NCBI GenBank assembly: GCA_013399115.1
Contig: VXAA01001502.1
Coordinates: 163,372 to 227,371, forward strand
Source: Anseranas semipalmata
Taxonomy: Eukaryota > Chordata > Aves > Anseriformes > Anseranatidae
Length of the DNA: 64,000 bases
Direction of reading: 5' to 3'
Positions 48,101 through 59,357 of this stretch are shown here, piece after piece. Below the pieces are notes generated by a model that saw only the letters and a list, made by a program, of their open reading frames with translations, searched no databases and was not told the origin of the DNA. Numbering within the stretch: position 1 is the first letter of the stretch; each line of letters starts with the position of its first letter. Both the position numbers and the translations under genes were made by a program.

Positions 48101-51100
48101 TCTCATTTTCCTAATTTATAACCACACCTGTGCAAGACTCTGGAATCTGTAATATTTTTCTAAAAGTATAATTTAATAGTTGAAAATCAAAAGGAGGTAT
48201 GTGTTCAGATGGGAAAACATCTGGTGGCGATTACATCATCTGCCCTAGAAACACTTATGCACTATGCCTTATCCATATAACACTTGCACTATGCACTATG
48301 CCTTATCCTTATAACACTTATGCCTTATCCATAAGGACACCTCTGACCATCATCACATATAAACACACATTATGCTGTACAAAGCATAGATAGAAAAAAC
48401 GTTAGATTCTTAAATTTCTCCCACCTTTGCCCCAAAAACACATTCAAAGCAACTCATTTTAGTGTCAGTCTCATTATTAGTTTTGATTTACTTGTTCCAT
48501 CTAGTGTCAGAAATTAATCAGTCACTCATTTATTGATTTAATTTTCCTTGTGACCTATTAATCATTCAATCTTTAATAAAGAAAGTGTAAAATTAATTAG
48601 TAAAATTCCTTATCTTAATTATGTGATTGTTTAGATACACGATTCCTCTGTATTTAAGTTAGCAAAAATCCATAAAAGTTGCAGGGCTGCTATTCAAAGG
48701 GACCTTGACAGGACATAGAAATGGGCTGACAGGAACACAAAAGGGTTCAACAAAGATAAAGTCCTGCTTTTGGGATGGAATAACCTAACGCACCTGGGAG
48801 ACAACTGGCTAATAAGCAGTTTTCCAGAAGATGACCTTGGGGTTCTAGTGGACGACGGGTACAACATGAGTTAGCAGGGTGCTCCTGCAGCAAAAGCCAA
48901 TCGCATACTGGGCTGTACGAGCATGAGGTAAGACAGCAGGTCAAGGGAGTGATTTATTCCACCCCCCCCACCCCCCTTTACTTAGCACTTTTGAGATTGC
49001 TTCTGAAGTCCTTTGTCCAGTTTGGGGCTCCCCAGTACAAAGCACTGACATTCAGGCTTAAGTCCAATGGGCTACCAATATGGTCAAGGGTTGAGAAACA
49101 CAGCATACAAGGAGAAGCCAAGAACTGGGTTTACTAAGGTTGCATCATTGTCTGTAACTGCCTAATGGGAAGGTGTAGAAAAGCCTTCCCAGAAGGATGC
49201 AAAGCCAATGACACATGTTGTAAAGAGTCCTCATATCCAACTTGGTAAAAAAAAAAACAAAAAACAAAAAAAAAACACCACCATTTTCCGATTTTTTTGA
49301 GGTGTTCAAATACTGGAACGGCTGTCCAGAACAGCTGTAGAATCTCTGTGAAGATACCAGAATTAGACTGGAGAAGGTCTGAGCAACTGATCTATGCAGA
49401 CTTTGAGCTGGAGATAGAGCTAGATGACCTGTGAGTCTCTGATTCTGTAAAAAGTTTTTGTTCTTTCAAAATGTGACAGTGTGAACTTTCAGGGCTCAAA
49501 TTACTTCTGCTATGAAAACTGCAAAACAGGTTGTTTCCAAGCTAAACTCACTGAAAAACATTTGGTAATTATTACTTTCAGACTTGACTTTAACTGTATA
49601 TTCATCTTTTCCAACTGGAATACCAAACAAATGGAAAATCTCTAAGAAGAAAATCTGTTGAGGGAAAAAAGCCCATTGTTAACAGGTAAACTGTGACATG
49701 GCTTTTTTCCCATCCCCAAAGATCCTTGTGATACTTTAAAAGAAAGGTAGTATTAAGGTAGGAAAGCACATTTCATTGTTATTCTCAAAGACTCAAAAAA
49801 ATTAAAACCATACAGCCCCGCAGAATTTAAGCTTCTCAGAACTTCTCTGGCCACTGAATTCCTGAGCTAGGTAATTACCAATTATTTAAAGTAACACAAG
49901 AAAGTACATACAAATAAACAATCTATGCAACGGGAAAAAGACTACAGTGCAAAGGGCTTCTTCCTGACTGGCAGCCACACACACATGCGCGCTGGCATCC
50001 TTCAGATGCTGCTTCCGAGGCTTTGTGGTCTTACTAACTTGCTATATGATCTCTCTCATCACTATTCCCCTTAGCTGCTGTCTCAATTCCTTTGTTTCTG
50101 TAAGCCTGTACAGCAGTGTCTATGAATTTGTCTAGAATCGTGACTTCAGAGGCAACTTGACAGGCATTCAGAGAACTAGATTTTATTTCACCGTCATTTT
50201 GCTGCTAGGGAACATGCTGCAAAGAATGCATCAACTGCACATTTATGTTATACATCTGGCTTAGTTTGAAACACTGTGTCCTTTTTGAATAGAACCCCCT
50301 ATATTAAGATATATCCATCCCATTACCTTACCATTATCAAAAATACCTGTGTAAATAAATAGTTTTCTTTATTTACTAAGTCTTTTTTTTTTTTTGAAAC
50401 ATTCTTGAGGTGGCTTTTAGAAGAACTTATCTGGGTGCAAACGAATCTTAGTCAATACAGATAACCTTCAAAATATTGTAAAGTATAATTGTCAAAACTA
50501 ATTTACAGCAACGTCCTTAAATACCATGGGTAAACAAAGTAGTTTATTAAATCTTCATTTAATTCTCTTTACTTCAGTGGATTAACCTGACCCAAGTAAA
50601 TTAGAACCTCTATTTAAACTTCAGGTAAAATTTACTATATACATAAAAGACTTACAACTTAATCTTTAATATTTCATTTTCTTCTGTGCATATATAATTT
50701 TTGAAAATGGAAGACAGCTGATACTACAATGCTAAGAGTACAATAGAATAAGAGCACTTGGTAGCAGAAATTCCTGTTCTGGCATCACATCAGATACTTG
50801 AAAAATAACTTAGAGATAAGTTAAAGTTTGATCTTAATACTGTTTACATAAGAAATCAGCACAAGATCCATTTTTTTTTTCTTTCTTCTTAACTATTTAT
50901 TCAATGATTTTTTTTTTCTTTTTTTATTTTTTTACCCCTTCCATCCTCTTTTCCAAAACCCACACAAAGCCTGAAATACAAGATTATTTAACTAGAGAAT
51001 TCATACTGGGTATATACAGCTATATATCACTTTTTTATCCTGCAGTGATGCATATCTACCAGAATGACTAAGCCTTTGTCTCTCAAAGTTCTGGTATCCG

Positions 51101-52221
51101 CAGCGGCAGGGGAGTTAAAAATCCGCACAAGAGAGAAAGGTCTGATGGTGTGCCAATGTACAATGGGAGAGAATTCAATAACAAGCTGCAGAGACAGTGG
51201 GCTTTTATCAGACACATTCAAAAGTGGTGGTGGCTACACGTCAATGCTGGACCAGAGCGTGTTACTGCAGAGTGCGACTGAGTGTTTTCCCCACAGGCAA
51301 CGCACTATTATTGACTCCCCCCATTAACATGTAGGGTGGATATACATTTATTGAAGGTTCTAATGGAAGGCTGAGGGACTCCTATCCCGAGGCCAGAGCA
51401 GAAAGACAGCCTATCACTTCATGTAATGGTAGCCCATGTGTGACAGACCTGACCTACATTTCCCCCCTTTCTTTCTCACAACAGCCTGTCACTGTTTTAA
51501 GAAGCTATTTTCTGAGAGGTATAAAAAGAAATGCATGCTAGAGCTGCCTAGTTAATGTGTTATATTGGAATATTATTTATAAACCTGCTTTAAAAAGACT
51601 AGTTTAGACTACAGATGAATTATGAAAGCTACCTTCACACACACCACCAGAAGGAATGTACCTTAATGATTCTGAAGTGCTTATAAATCCATACACATTG
51701 AACACTAAACTGAACAATACCTATATCTAAAATACTGCAATGAAATGTAGTATAAGACTTAAATTTAAGAAGTTAACACTTAATGAAGCTGCCTTAATAA
51801 AATAAAAAGGGTTAAGGTCTGTAATTAGTATAAATTGCATATTCAAATTATTAGGAATAACGCCACCTAATGTTTTGTTGGAAGTAATTCAGTGTTTTCA
51901 CTAGCTAATGTATGTGTAGCAAAAGCTATAAATAATGGATCCACATCTGAAAGTAGGACAAGAGTGAAAGAAACATTTGGTTAGCAACAAACAGCATTTT
52001 AAAATACCATCTCACTACTACTCCCAGACCCTGCTTATTTAAAGAGCTGCTGCCACTACAGCACTCCTTGGCAGGAACCTACCACGCTGCTGCAGGTCAT
52101 ACTCTTTTTTTGTCTCTTCGTTCCCTAGAATTTTCCACGCTTGATCAATTTCGATGAACCTCTGCATGCGCTCCTCCACTTCTCCTGCTGGCACATCTGC
52201 CTTCTGTTTGTCTGGATGATA
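42000..52221 (-). CDS. DNAJC24: DNAJC24 (DPH4), J-domain diphthamide-pathway protein, partial (3' three exons)
   Basis: Three minus-strand exons joined at GT-AG sites in consistent phases (0 at entry, then 1 and 1) encode about 110 residues. They correspond to human DNAJC24 from the HPD motif to the C-terminus. The product stimulates Hsp70 ATPase through the J domain, and its CSL-type (DPH-type) domain binds metal; it belongs to the DPH pathway that modifies a histidine of eEF2. Visible here are the J-domain HPD, the helix III region (RFIEIDQAWKILGNEETKKE), a linker, and a CSL domain with cysteine pairs CxC (SCRCGG) and CxxC (CCDTC). The C-terminus ends CSLVIEILQ, about two residues shorter than the human protein as I recall it. 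The N-terminal exon (DWYSxLG part of the J domain) was not found up to 64000 and must lie outside or be unrecognised. IMMP1L converges from the left, as in human. Confidence 0.95.
42125..43174 (-). other. DNAJC24: DNAJC24 last intron (1.05 kb)
   Basis: The intron is purine-rich on the plus strand (A/G tracts near 42640-42670, 42860-42905 and 43050-43065). The splice signals on the minus strand are GTATGA and TTGGCAG. No other feature is seen. Confidence 0.85.
43175..43243 (-). CDS. DNAJC24: DNAJC24 penultimate coding exon (linker)
   Basis: This 69-base exon encodes EDNLTKEWPLHAQIYLEDMS then WNE, the segment linking the J domain to the CSL domain. AQ(I/V)YLE(D/E)MSWNE is strongly conserved with human, while the first half is variable. 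It is phase 1 at both ends, with acceptor ttatag and donor GTATGA on the minus strand. Confidence 0.95.
43641..43800 (-). mobile_element. CR1 LINE, 3'-end fragment
   Basis: CACAGAATCACAGAGTGGTT (43641-43660) followed by GAGGTTGGAAAGGACTCTGC and then a GGTTGCCCAGGACCATGTCC stretch is the reverse complement of the typical CR1 3' end. That end terminates in repeated ATTCTRTG-type octamers preceded by a GGTCCCTTCCAACC motif. The element is truncated and diverged, lying on the minus strand in a DNAJC24 intron. Confidence 0.85.
46199..46227. repeat. Perfect 12-bp inverted repeat, 5-nt loop
   Basis: ATTTCAACCAAG (46199-46210) and CTTGGTTGAAAT (46216-46227) are exact reverse complements around CTTTT. 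The stem is too short for a classical pre-miRNA. Confidence 0.85.
48250..48341 (+). repeat. Short degenerate tandem repeat, about three units
   Basis: Units built on ACACTTATGC, ACTATGCCTTATCC and TATA recur with lengths of roughly 29, 35 and 22 bases. Variation comes from presence or absence of a CACTATG sub-unit. This looks like a small minisatellite formed by replication slippage. Confidence 0.75.
48681..49450 (+). mobile_element. CR1 LINE, 5'-truncated fragment (ORF2 end and 3' UTR)
   Basis: The order of recognisable CR1 landmarks is preserved: GGGACCTTGACAGG, AAGTCCTGC...GGAATAACC, GACCTTGGGGTTCTAGTGGA, AGCAAAAGCCAATCGCATAC TGGGCTG, CAGTTTGGGGCTCCCCAGTAC, and finally TAGATGACC with TCTGATTCTGTAA at the end. 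This covers the last part of the reverse-transcriptase ORF and the 3' region. It is broken by many stops, a C-rich insertion (48959-48976) and an A/C-rich tract (49246-49276), so it is an old dead copy. It lies antisense to DNAJC24 in its intron. Confidence 0.88.
51030..51500. promoter_or_regulatory. Candidate conserved non-coding block
   Basis: A 470-base block of balanced composition lies inside AT-rich intron, bounded by T-rich tracts on the left. It is open in one plus frame (51064-51327) and one minus frame (51027-51221), but neither has a domain or splice context. High-complexity sequence without recognised repeat similarity suggests a conserved element or an exapted ancient repeat. The call is inference only. 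Confidence 0.22.
52083..52221 (-). CDS. DNAJC24: DNAJC24 coding exon with J-domain HPD motif
   Basis: On the minus strand, after the acceptor tgattggcag, the exon encodes YHPDKQKADVPAGEVEERMQ and on to EYDLQQR, 139 bases, ending in phase 1 before the donor GTAGGT. HPD is the motif that triggers Hsp70 ATP hydrolysis. The residues after it form J-domain helices III and IV and match DNAJC24 closely. The downstream join gives QQR-ED, as expected for the family. Confidence 0.97.
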
Positions 52222-55200
52222 CTGCCAATCAAAAAAAAGATTAGAAAAAGTTGAGGGGAGTGGAAGTGAGGAGGGTGGAAGAGGAGCAATCAATAATGCA
52301 TTTGATATTCAGCTAAAAGGACAGTGAAAAGGAAGAGGCTCTGAGCTAAGGTGCCAAAGGAAGGGAGACTCTGATGCTGGGCACAAGAGAAAACTGCCAG
52401 TTTCATTAGACCACTGAAATGGCAACAAAACCACCAGTGGCACAAATGTCACCATGTGCACTGATGGTGTTTTCTGGATAATTTGCTGATGGAATCATTG
52501 GTCTTATGGACCATTTACCTAGAGAGAGAATGACTACCACAAACAGAAATAGGTACATGCAGAGGACTATGACACAGGAACAAGAAGAGATGCTGTAGGT
52601 GCTAACATCTCTTGTAATATTACATGTAGCTGACTTAAACAATACCACCAATGTTTAGTTAAGGTTACTACAGATATATTGGCTGTTTATTTTTATTTTT
52701 TATTTTAAACAGTAAAAAGAATACACGTGATCAAATGTAATTTATAATGCATGTAATTCTACTTTTGAAAATATGCCTCAACATCTTTAATTTATTCCAG
52801 TTCAGTGAATCAATAGCCCTTCCAAATATTTAAAGTCATGGATCACTGGCTACAAAAATTGTGTCATTTTAGTTAAGAAATGGTCAGTCAAGGACATAAC
52901 TGCAAGAAAGCCCATGTTATGTAGGCAATAATAATTAAAATGGTAACACTTTTTTAAAAGCATTTGTAACTACTGGTTCTGAATTAAGCGTTCTGTCTTC
53001 TTTTTGGTTCAAATGTCTACTGAAAAGTAACCCTCAAAGCTCCATCTTCCTGTGGGTTTAATTCATCTCCAGTGATTATTATTATTTTTTTAATATATTT
53101 TAAATTGCTAAGCATAAGTGATAGAGCAATGGGAAAAAGCCCTCAAATCAGGAAGTTGCAATAGTGTCAGGCCTCTCAGCTGTTAACTGTGTTATAAATC
53201 AGGATATCCCTGATTCTGGAGCTTTAACTTCTGCCTCTTATACTAACATCAGATCAGGCCCTGAACTGTACAGAATTTTTTTTTAAGACTTTGAACACCA
53301 AGTGTTTGGCAGATTTCTGATTAAGTGACTCCCTTTGATTTAGTTTATAATTCATTCTGGAAAGAAAAGAATACTAATGCAGTACGTGCTTTATAAGATG
53401 CAAAATTTGAAAGGAGTCCATTTGGGCACTAATGTACTTAACGGCCATTTGCACTCATGGGTATTTGCACTGACTGGATAAATCCCCCATTCAACAAGAA
53501 GAAAGTGTGCCTAAGAGCAAAAAGTTCATCTTTAATTTCACTTTTTTCACATATCTTTTTCCATATACACCTGAGCATACCTGCAACCTGCAAGCTCAAG
53601 TACGAAGTGTGTACACAGATGTGTATTTTTGGCCCACCACATGAGTAAGAACACTTGAAGTTACCTCTGCATTCAAGACTAGCTTGCAACTTGCTGAAAA
53701 TACGACTGAAGCACAGTTGTGAGCTATGAGTTTCTCTCATAGGTATCCCCTTTTCACCTCCCCAGCTGAAGGTGACAAAATTCTAAGGCACAGATGAATC
53801 AAAAGAATTTTGGTCATTTCATTTAGTACTCTAAATAGCCAATTAGAAAATTAGTAATTATACCTTTAGTTGATAGGCACTAAATTTAGTGTTCTGCTGA
53901 CATGCATCATGTTGTACTGTTAAAGCTATTTAAATGCATTATTTGTTTTTCAAATCCATTTTTCTAAAACCATAGCTTTTCCAATTGGATTTTAATAGCA
54001 TTTTGAACATTGGTCGTTGATTGTATACCACATATGTAAAAGGTCTTTTTTTTTAACCAATGCTTAATAAGCATACAAGGCAAAATAGTCAGATCACATT
54101 AAAGGCTTATATGATTTGCTTGTAGCAATGTTACTTAAATGTTTGAAGTATGTAGCAGTTACTCCTCATAGCAATATTTTATCTAAAAAATTATGAATTA
54201 AAAAATTCAGATGCTATTATTTAAAATGTGGATTCACCCCAGATATTTCACGGTTAATTATAATACCCTAAAAAGAAAAGTTACGTGTATGACTACTGCA
54301 TATTTTACTGCATTTGAATGATGCAGTGAACATTCCTCTGCAAGCTTACATCCAAAAGGATTTCTGAAATTGCCACATTGGCCTATTCAAGGACTGTTGT
54401 ACCAGACTCGGTACCACTCAAACTTAATTAGCTACATTTGAATAGTGGTGCCACAAAACCATGGCTCGTATTATTAGATGTTTGGATTGGCCACAAGACC
54501 ACACCTTCTCAGATCAGTTTCTTACAGACAGATGAAAACATTCATGACTGATTGCTCAAAACAGCATTAAGATTACCAGCTCCTCTATTGCCAAGAATGT
54601 AGAGAAAACAAAATTGATTACACTTTTCCTTTGCTACCTCAAAACTTTGACTGACTGAAAAATAATTTTGGACTGTGTTGGATGTGGTTACTGAAAAACA
54701 GTAAGCCACAAATGTCATAAAAATACTTCGGAAAAATAATGATGAATGTAGAAATGGCTATTCTGTTCATTTCTTAAATGAACTATTAAGATTCATTACT
54801 CTTCAGATTTATCCTTTAGCTTTTCTTTCCTACAGATTTGGAAACTTTAATATTTGTTGCATATATGATTTTTATATTCAAACAACTACAATTTCATGTA
54901 AATAATAACTACATTGTAGGGGATCTACTAATTAAATCTCCATGCTCTGTGAAAGTATTTTCTCCTCCTTCTGTTGGAGCTACTACTCTATTGCCATCTA
55001 ATGCCTTTAGTAGCCTTTCCATCTGCACTAAGAAAAATCCTCAAACCTCCGCTCTTTTACTTTAAACCTTTTATTTTTCTTTCGAGTGACCCCGTTTCAT
55101 CTGGATTTGTTATGCACCTGTTCTCACTGACTCCCTTTTCCTACTCTCCAGCTTGCCGATCGAAATCCAAGAATGCTTTCATTTGTAGCAAAAAATCCAT

Positions 55201-56473
55201 TCTTGTTTCAGCTACCCATAAGACAACAAATGAGGTGTCCTCTTTTCCAACTCTTTCAGACTGTTTCAGGCAGATCAGACAGCAACCACAGAAAACAGCC
55301 TACCAAACTTTCAACCAACCTACTACTATCTGCACTTTACAGAATGTCCTCCATCAATACTTCAGATATTAATCAACCATGCTCTTTTGTGGCATCTTCT
55401 CCCATTCTTGGTTGCCATATTCATGCTTCCAGTTCTTCTACCTCTCCAGTTCACCCTTCAGAGCAGCTGCCTCAACACCAACCAGGAGTTTGTTTTGAGG
55501 AAGGTTAAATACGATGCATGTTTCTGATCTCCTCCTCTTTTCCTATTTGGCTTTATTTCTACATTAATCTCAGCTGCAAACGGATACGAACTATTACGAT
55601 TAAAACAGACAATCCTGTTTTCTACTTGACCTGTCTCCTCCTACTCAAACTGAACTGTTGCATGTCTCTCCTTCTACACATCCAGTTGTAAGTTCTTACT
55701 CAAAATGTAAGTGCCTACCAATGCCTCCTGCAATCTCTTTTCTCAAAATCGGTGCATGTTATCTTCCTGTCATTCATACGTGCCACCTGGGCACTATTTT
55801 CAGCTGTATTACTGCACTTAGGCTATATTCATCTTTCTAGCTGCATATGCATAACATTTTAAAGGAGCAATATTTCCATAAAAATAGCTTTTTGCTGATC
55901 ATTCATGTCTTGATTTTTGAACAGTGTTCTTTTTGAACACAGTAATATATATATATATTTTTTTTTACTAACATGTTACTACTTAATAGGACTTTATAAA
56001 AACAAATAAGGATGCTTTCCTGAGCCTGACATAGAGAGGGGAAAAAAAGGTTAGAATCTAGCTTTCCTTTCCATACCACTACTAGTTGCAGTAATTAACT
56101 TATTTTTATTGCTAAACACTATCTGGAATTTGTATTGTTTTACAGTATATGATGCTTTGTAGATACTGACTGTTAAATAAAGTAATAGCAATATATTATT
56201 TGATCTTTTAACTATTAGAAAAACATTATACATATGTGATATCACTGTCTTAGTTTAAGTAAATTAATTTTATTTCATTAAGGTAATCTACTGCCTTCGA
56301 CACCTATTACAGTATAAAAAAAGCAAGCATAAGCAAACCTCTTGTCTCAGCACAAAGGGGTTAATGTTGTTGTGTTCACCAAATTATTAATTGAGAGACT
56401 GTCTCTGAAAATTATGCAGGTTCAATCATATATTGAAATGGGCTCATAAAGTACTTGTCTACTGCCTTCTTAC

Positions 56474-56552
56474 CAATTCTTGCAGCTGATAGATGCATTG
56501 CTTTACATTAGCCAATGTCTCCAGAACAATAGTTGCAACTTTTGCTTTTACA
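56474..56552 (-). other. Exon-like segment of unknown identity
   Basis: On the minus strand a TTATTGTAG acceptor is followed by 79 bases and a good donor GTAAGAAG. After one leading base the segment is open for 26 codons, reading VKAKVATIVLETLANVKQCI then YQLQEL, an amphipathic-helix-like composition. Its end phase 0 would fit the HPD exon at 52221, but 79 bases would break the frame as a cassette between two phase-0 exons. The similarity of NVKQ...L to J-domain helix II (DLKQKYQKL) is weak. It may be an alternative DNAJC24 exon, an unrelated non-coding exon, or chance. Confidence 0.25.
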
Positions 56553-57170
56553 CTACAATAACATAAAAGTCCAACTAGCAAGTAAAACAATGCCCAAATT
56601 TCAACTTTGTGACCTGTGTGCCCTCTCTCTCAAGCCCTGATATTTTTATTTACATGGTTTTCACCCACATTGTTTATATAAGGAACCTGAAACATACTAT
56701 AGGACATTCAACTGCTACAGTCTATTTCTGCCTCCTTTATACTCTGTGAAGTTTGGTCCCTTTTGCACTTTAAGAACTGCAAAATCAATCCCTGGACTAC
56801 ACAGAAGTTAATAAAGAACACTTGGTCAATACCTGTAAGGATATTACATCTGAATAACCATACCAACAGACCTTAAGAACCCTCATTCGACAAGATAAGA
56901 AACTAAGATAGCTGGTTGAGTTTTGGTTGAGCAAATCAAGCAACACAGATGACACATGAAGGTCCCTATCCTCCTAACACTTGCACAAGTTGCTTAACTT
57001 CATGCAGTAAATGTAATAGGGTTGATTGATTTTAATCAAATTCAAATTATCAAGCAGAAAACTACTAGTTAAATCAATTTAATGTACATTCCTTATTGGC
57101 GCTAATGAATTTACTCTTCAAAAGAAATTTACAGCACCCAGTGAGAATCAATTTAATACAACAATTTATT

Positions 57171-57191
57171 GGGGGGGGGGGGGGGGGNGGG
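57171..57191 (+). repeat. G homopolymer with one ambiguous base
   Basis: About 20 G with an N at 57188. The base call failed inside the run, so its true length is uncertain. A run this long can form a G-quadruplex. Confidence 0.9.
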
Positions 57192-59308
57192 ATTGAAGCA
57201 TACAGCCATAGGTTTTACACTAGACTGTAATCTCTTGCTAAACTGTGGAATACACGATAACCGCACTGCATAGTATAGCCACACTTTTATTCATAACTAC
57301 TTTTCTATGTGACAAATGAAAAACGTGATATTTAGAAAAGATTAAAAAATTACTACTTCTCATTTATTACTTACTACATTACCATGATTACTTTGCCCTG
57401 TGTATAAGGGATATTCATCTTAAAATCCAAAGATGCAGTACATACCCAATTCCATACATCAAAACACGAAGCTTTATCTTCTACTAAAACTACTACTACT
57501 ACCAGATCTTTATTTAAGCTATGGAAAAATGCTTTTATTTCCTACTATGCATTTAACACATAACTAAGAACTCTCCCCCCACCCCACCGCCAAGTACACG
57601 GGTTTTAAGTAAGCCTAGTTGAAGTGCAAGCTTTCTGTTTTTCTGACTAAGGCAAATGAAGTAGATCAGCATCGGTTTTTCCAGGGCTGAAATAAGGAGT
57701 ATTCTCTACCGATTTGCTATTGCTTTGTCTTTCCTACTTTTCAATAGGTCAAGAAAAGCTGCCAAACATTTGGAAAAATCTTCAACAGCAAATAAAAAGT
57801 AATGTTAGAAGGATAAAACAGACATTGCATTAAATCCTTCTCTCCCAAGAGAATAATTTCAGAGAATTATTTTCAGACCCTTGAATTTGTTATATACGTT
57901 TTAGATTGAGTTTTTTTTTATAAGGGAGACTATAATTGAGGTTCTAAAACTCAAAAATAAATACAGACATAGAACAATGATGAAACCATTACAGCTGAAA
58001 AAATTAAGTTTTCAGACTATTTTGAACTTATTATCATAAGTCAAAGTCACCACTAAGTAGTCAGTACTACCAATAGTTACAGCATAGTAAATTTCTAAAC
58101 TATCAGATTTATTAAAGCTTTTTAACTCTGAAATTATCTACAGCTTTGTGAAATCACTTTGCTATATTTATTGGCAAGTCTTGAATTGCTGCTTTATTTC
58201 AGTAAGGGATATGTGTCTATATTTCAATAACAGATGTATTTAAAGCTAAAGATGTGCCTGACGTGTGAATCGAGTGAATCAAGTTATAAGATTTTAAAGG
58301 GATTACTTACACGCATTCAAATACTCATGCACTTTTGCAGGAACTACATCTAATAACTAAATCTAAGCTGTAAATAAAGAGTCAATGATGCAATATTAAC
58401 ATCTAAAATTAACTTAGTATCTCTTGGCATCTTTCTCCCATTTTTCCATGTTTGACATACAGTAGTAGCTATGACAGATTTATAGCCTGACAATATTTGT
58501 TCAACATAATTCACCAGAAATAAGATTTCCAGCAAAGCATGAATTATTTGGTTTTGCTGTTTTTTGCTGTTGTTGTTACTGTAAATGTAACAGGAAGCCA
58601 TAGTGTCCATGACCTACACTACAACTGCAATACCTCCTGGAACTTGGAAAAATATCTGTATTAAAAAATAAGCAGTGGTGAAAGACACTTGGTAACAGAC
58701 AGGAGGAACTCAACGCAAACTTTCCAAAGAGGGCACTGCTCCACATCTGGTGAAGCTACCATTTTTTTGTGAATGACAGAATTGAATTTAAATTGCAAAC
58801 AGAAGAGATAAAAGTCAAGAAGTGTGTGTAAAGGGCTGGCTGGATTAACACTGCAAGAGTGAAAGTCACTGTGGATTAGCACTGGATACTATGAGAACAG
58901 CAGTACACATCAGTGACATCTATTCCACTGACGGGAGAGTCAGGTGAACAACAGCAAGGGGACGCAGGAGCTGGATACTGCGCTGTTCAGATGAGGAAAA
59001 AGAACAAGGCCCCTGCCTTGGGGGGGCCTTGAGGGAACGTTGGAGAAAGAAACCCAAGCCATTATTTTCAAATAATACGGCCAGATTCATGGCTAGGAAT
59101 GCACAGAATGAGATCTTTACTACTGACTGGAATTGCACAGATCAATACCAAGCCCTTTTAAAAATCACATTATCAGCATTTGGGGAGTTCAATCCATCTA
59201 TTCTTGTATCAAAAGCTCAGCATTGAAAAGCCAATATATTCAAATTTTAGAGCCAGAATTCCCTCTCAACATCAATACGACAGTTTATTTGGTTGAATAC
59301 CAGAACTT

Positions 59309-59357
59309 TTTTATTATTATTATTATTCCACAGTACAAGATTTTTTTTTTTTTTTTT
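59309..59357 (+). repeat. (TTA)n and T17 low-complexity tract
   Basis: A short TTA trinucleotide repeat (about 59309-59328) is followed within 13 bases by 17 T (59341-59357). Confidence 0.85.

Larger units (their letters stand above)
43244..52082 (-). other. DNAJC24: DNAJC24 intron with CR1 insertions (8.8 kb)
   Basis: This intron carries the two clearest CR1 fragments of the window (43641-43800 and 48681-49450), a short tandem repeat (48250-48341), a 12-bp perfect hairpin (46199-46227), A-rich tracts (47246-47280, 49246-49276), T-rich tracts (50871-50937), and a non-repetitive block at 51030-51500. No additional exon is supported. Confidence 0.8.

Noticed and set aside
52222..52293. N-terminal extension of the DNAJC24 exon frame on the minus strand
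   Set aside because: The residues before YHPDKQ do not match J-domain helix II, and a splice acceptor (TTGGCAG) lies exactly at the boundary, so this is intron.
56482..56540. Plus-strand reading of the exon-like segment (after an acceptor-like TTCTTGCAG)
   Set aside because: No donor follows in a sensible place and the residues look less coding-like than on the minus strand.
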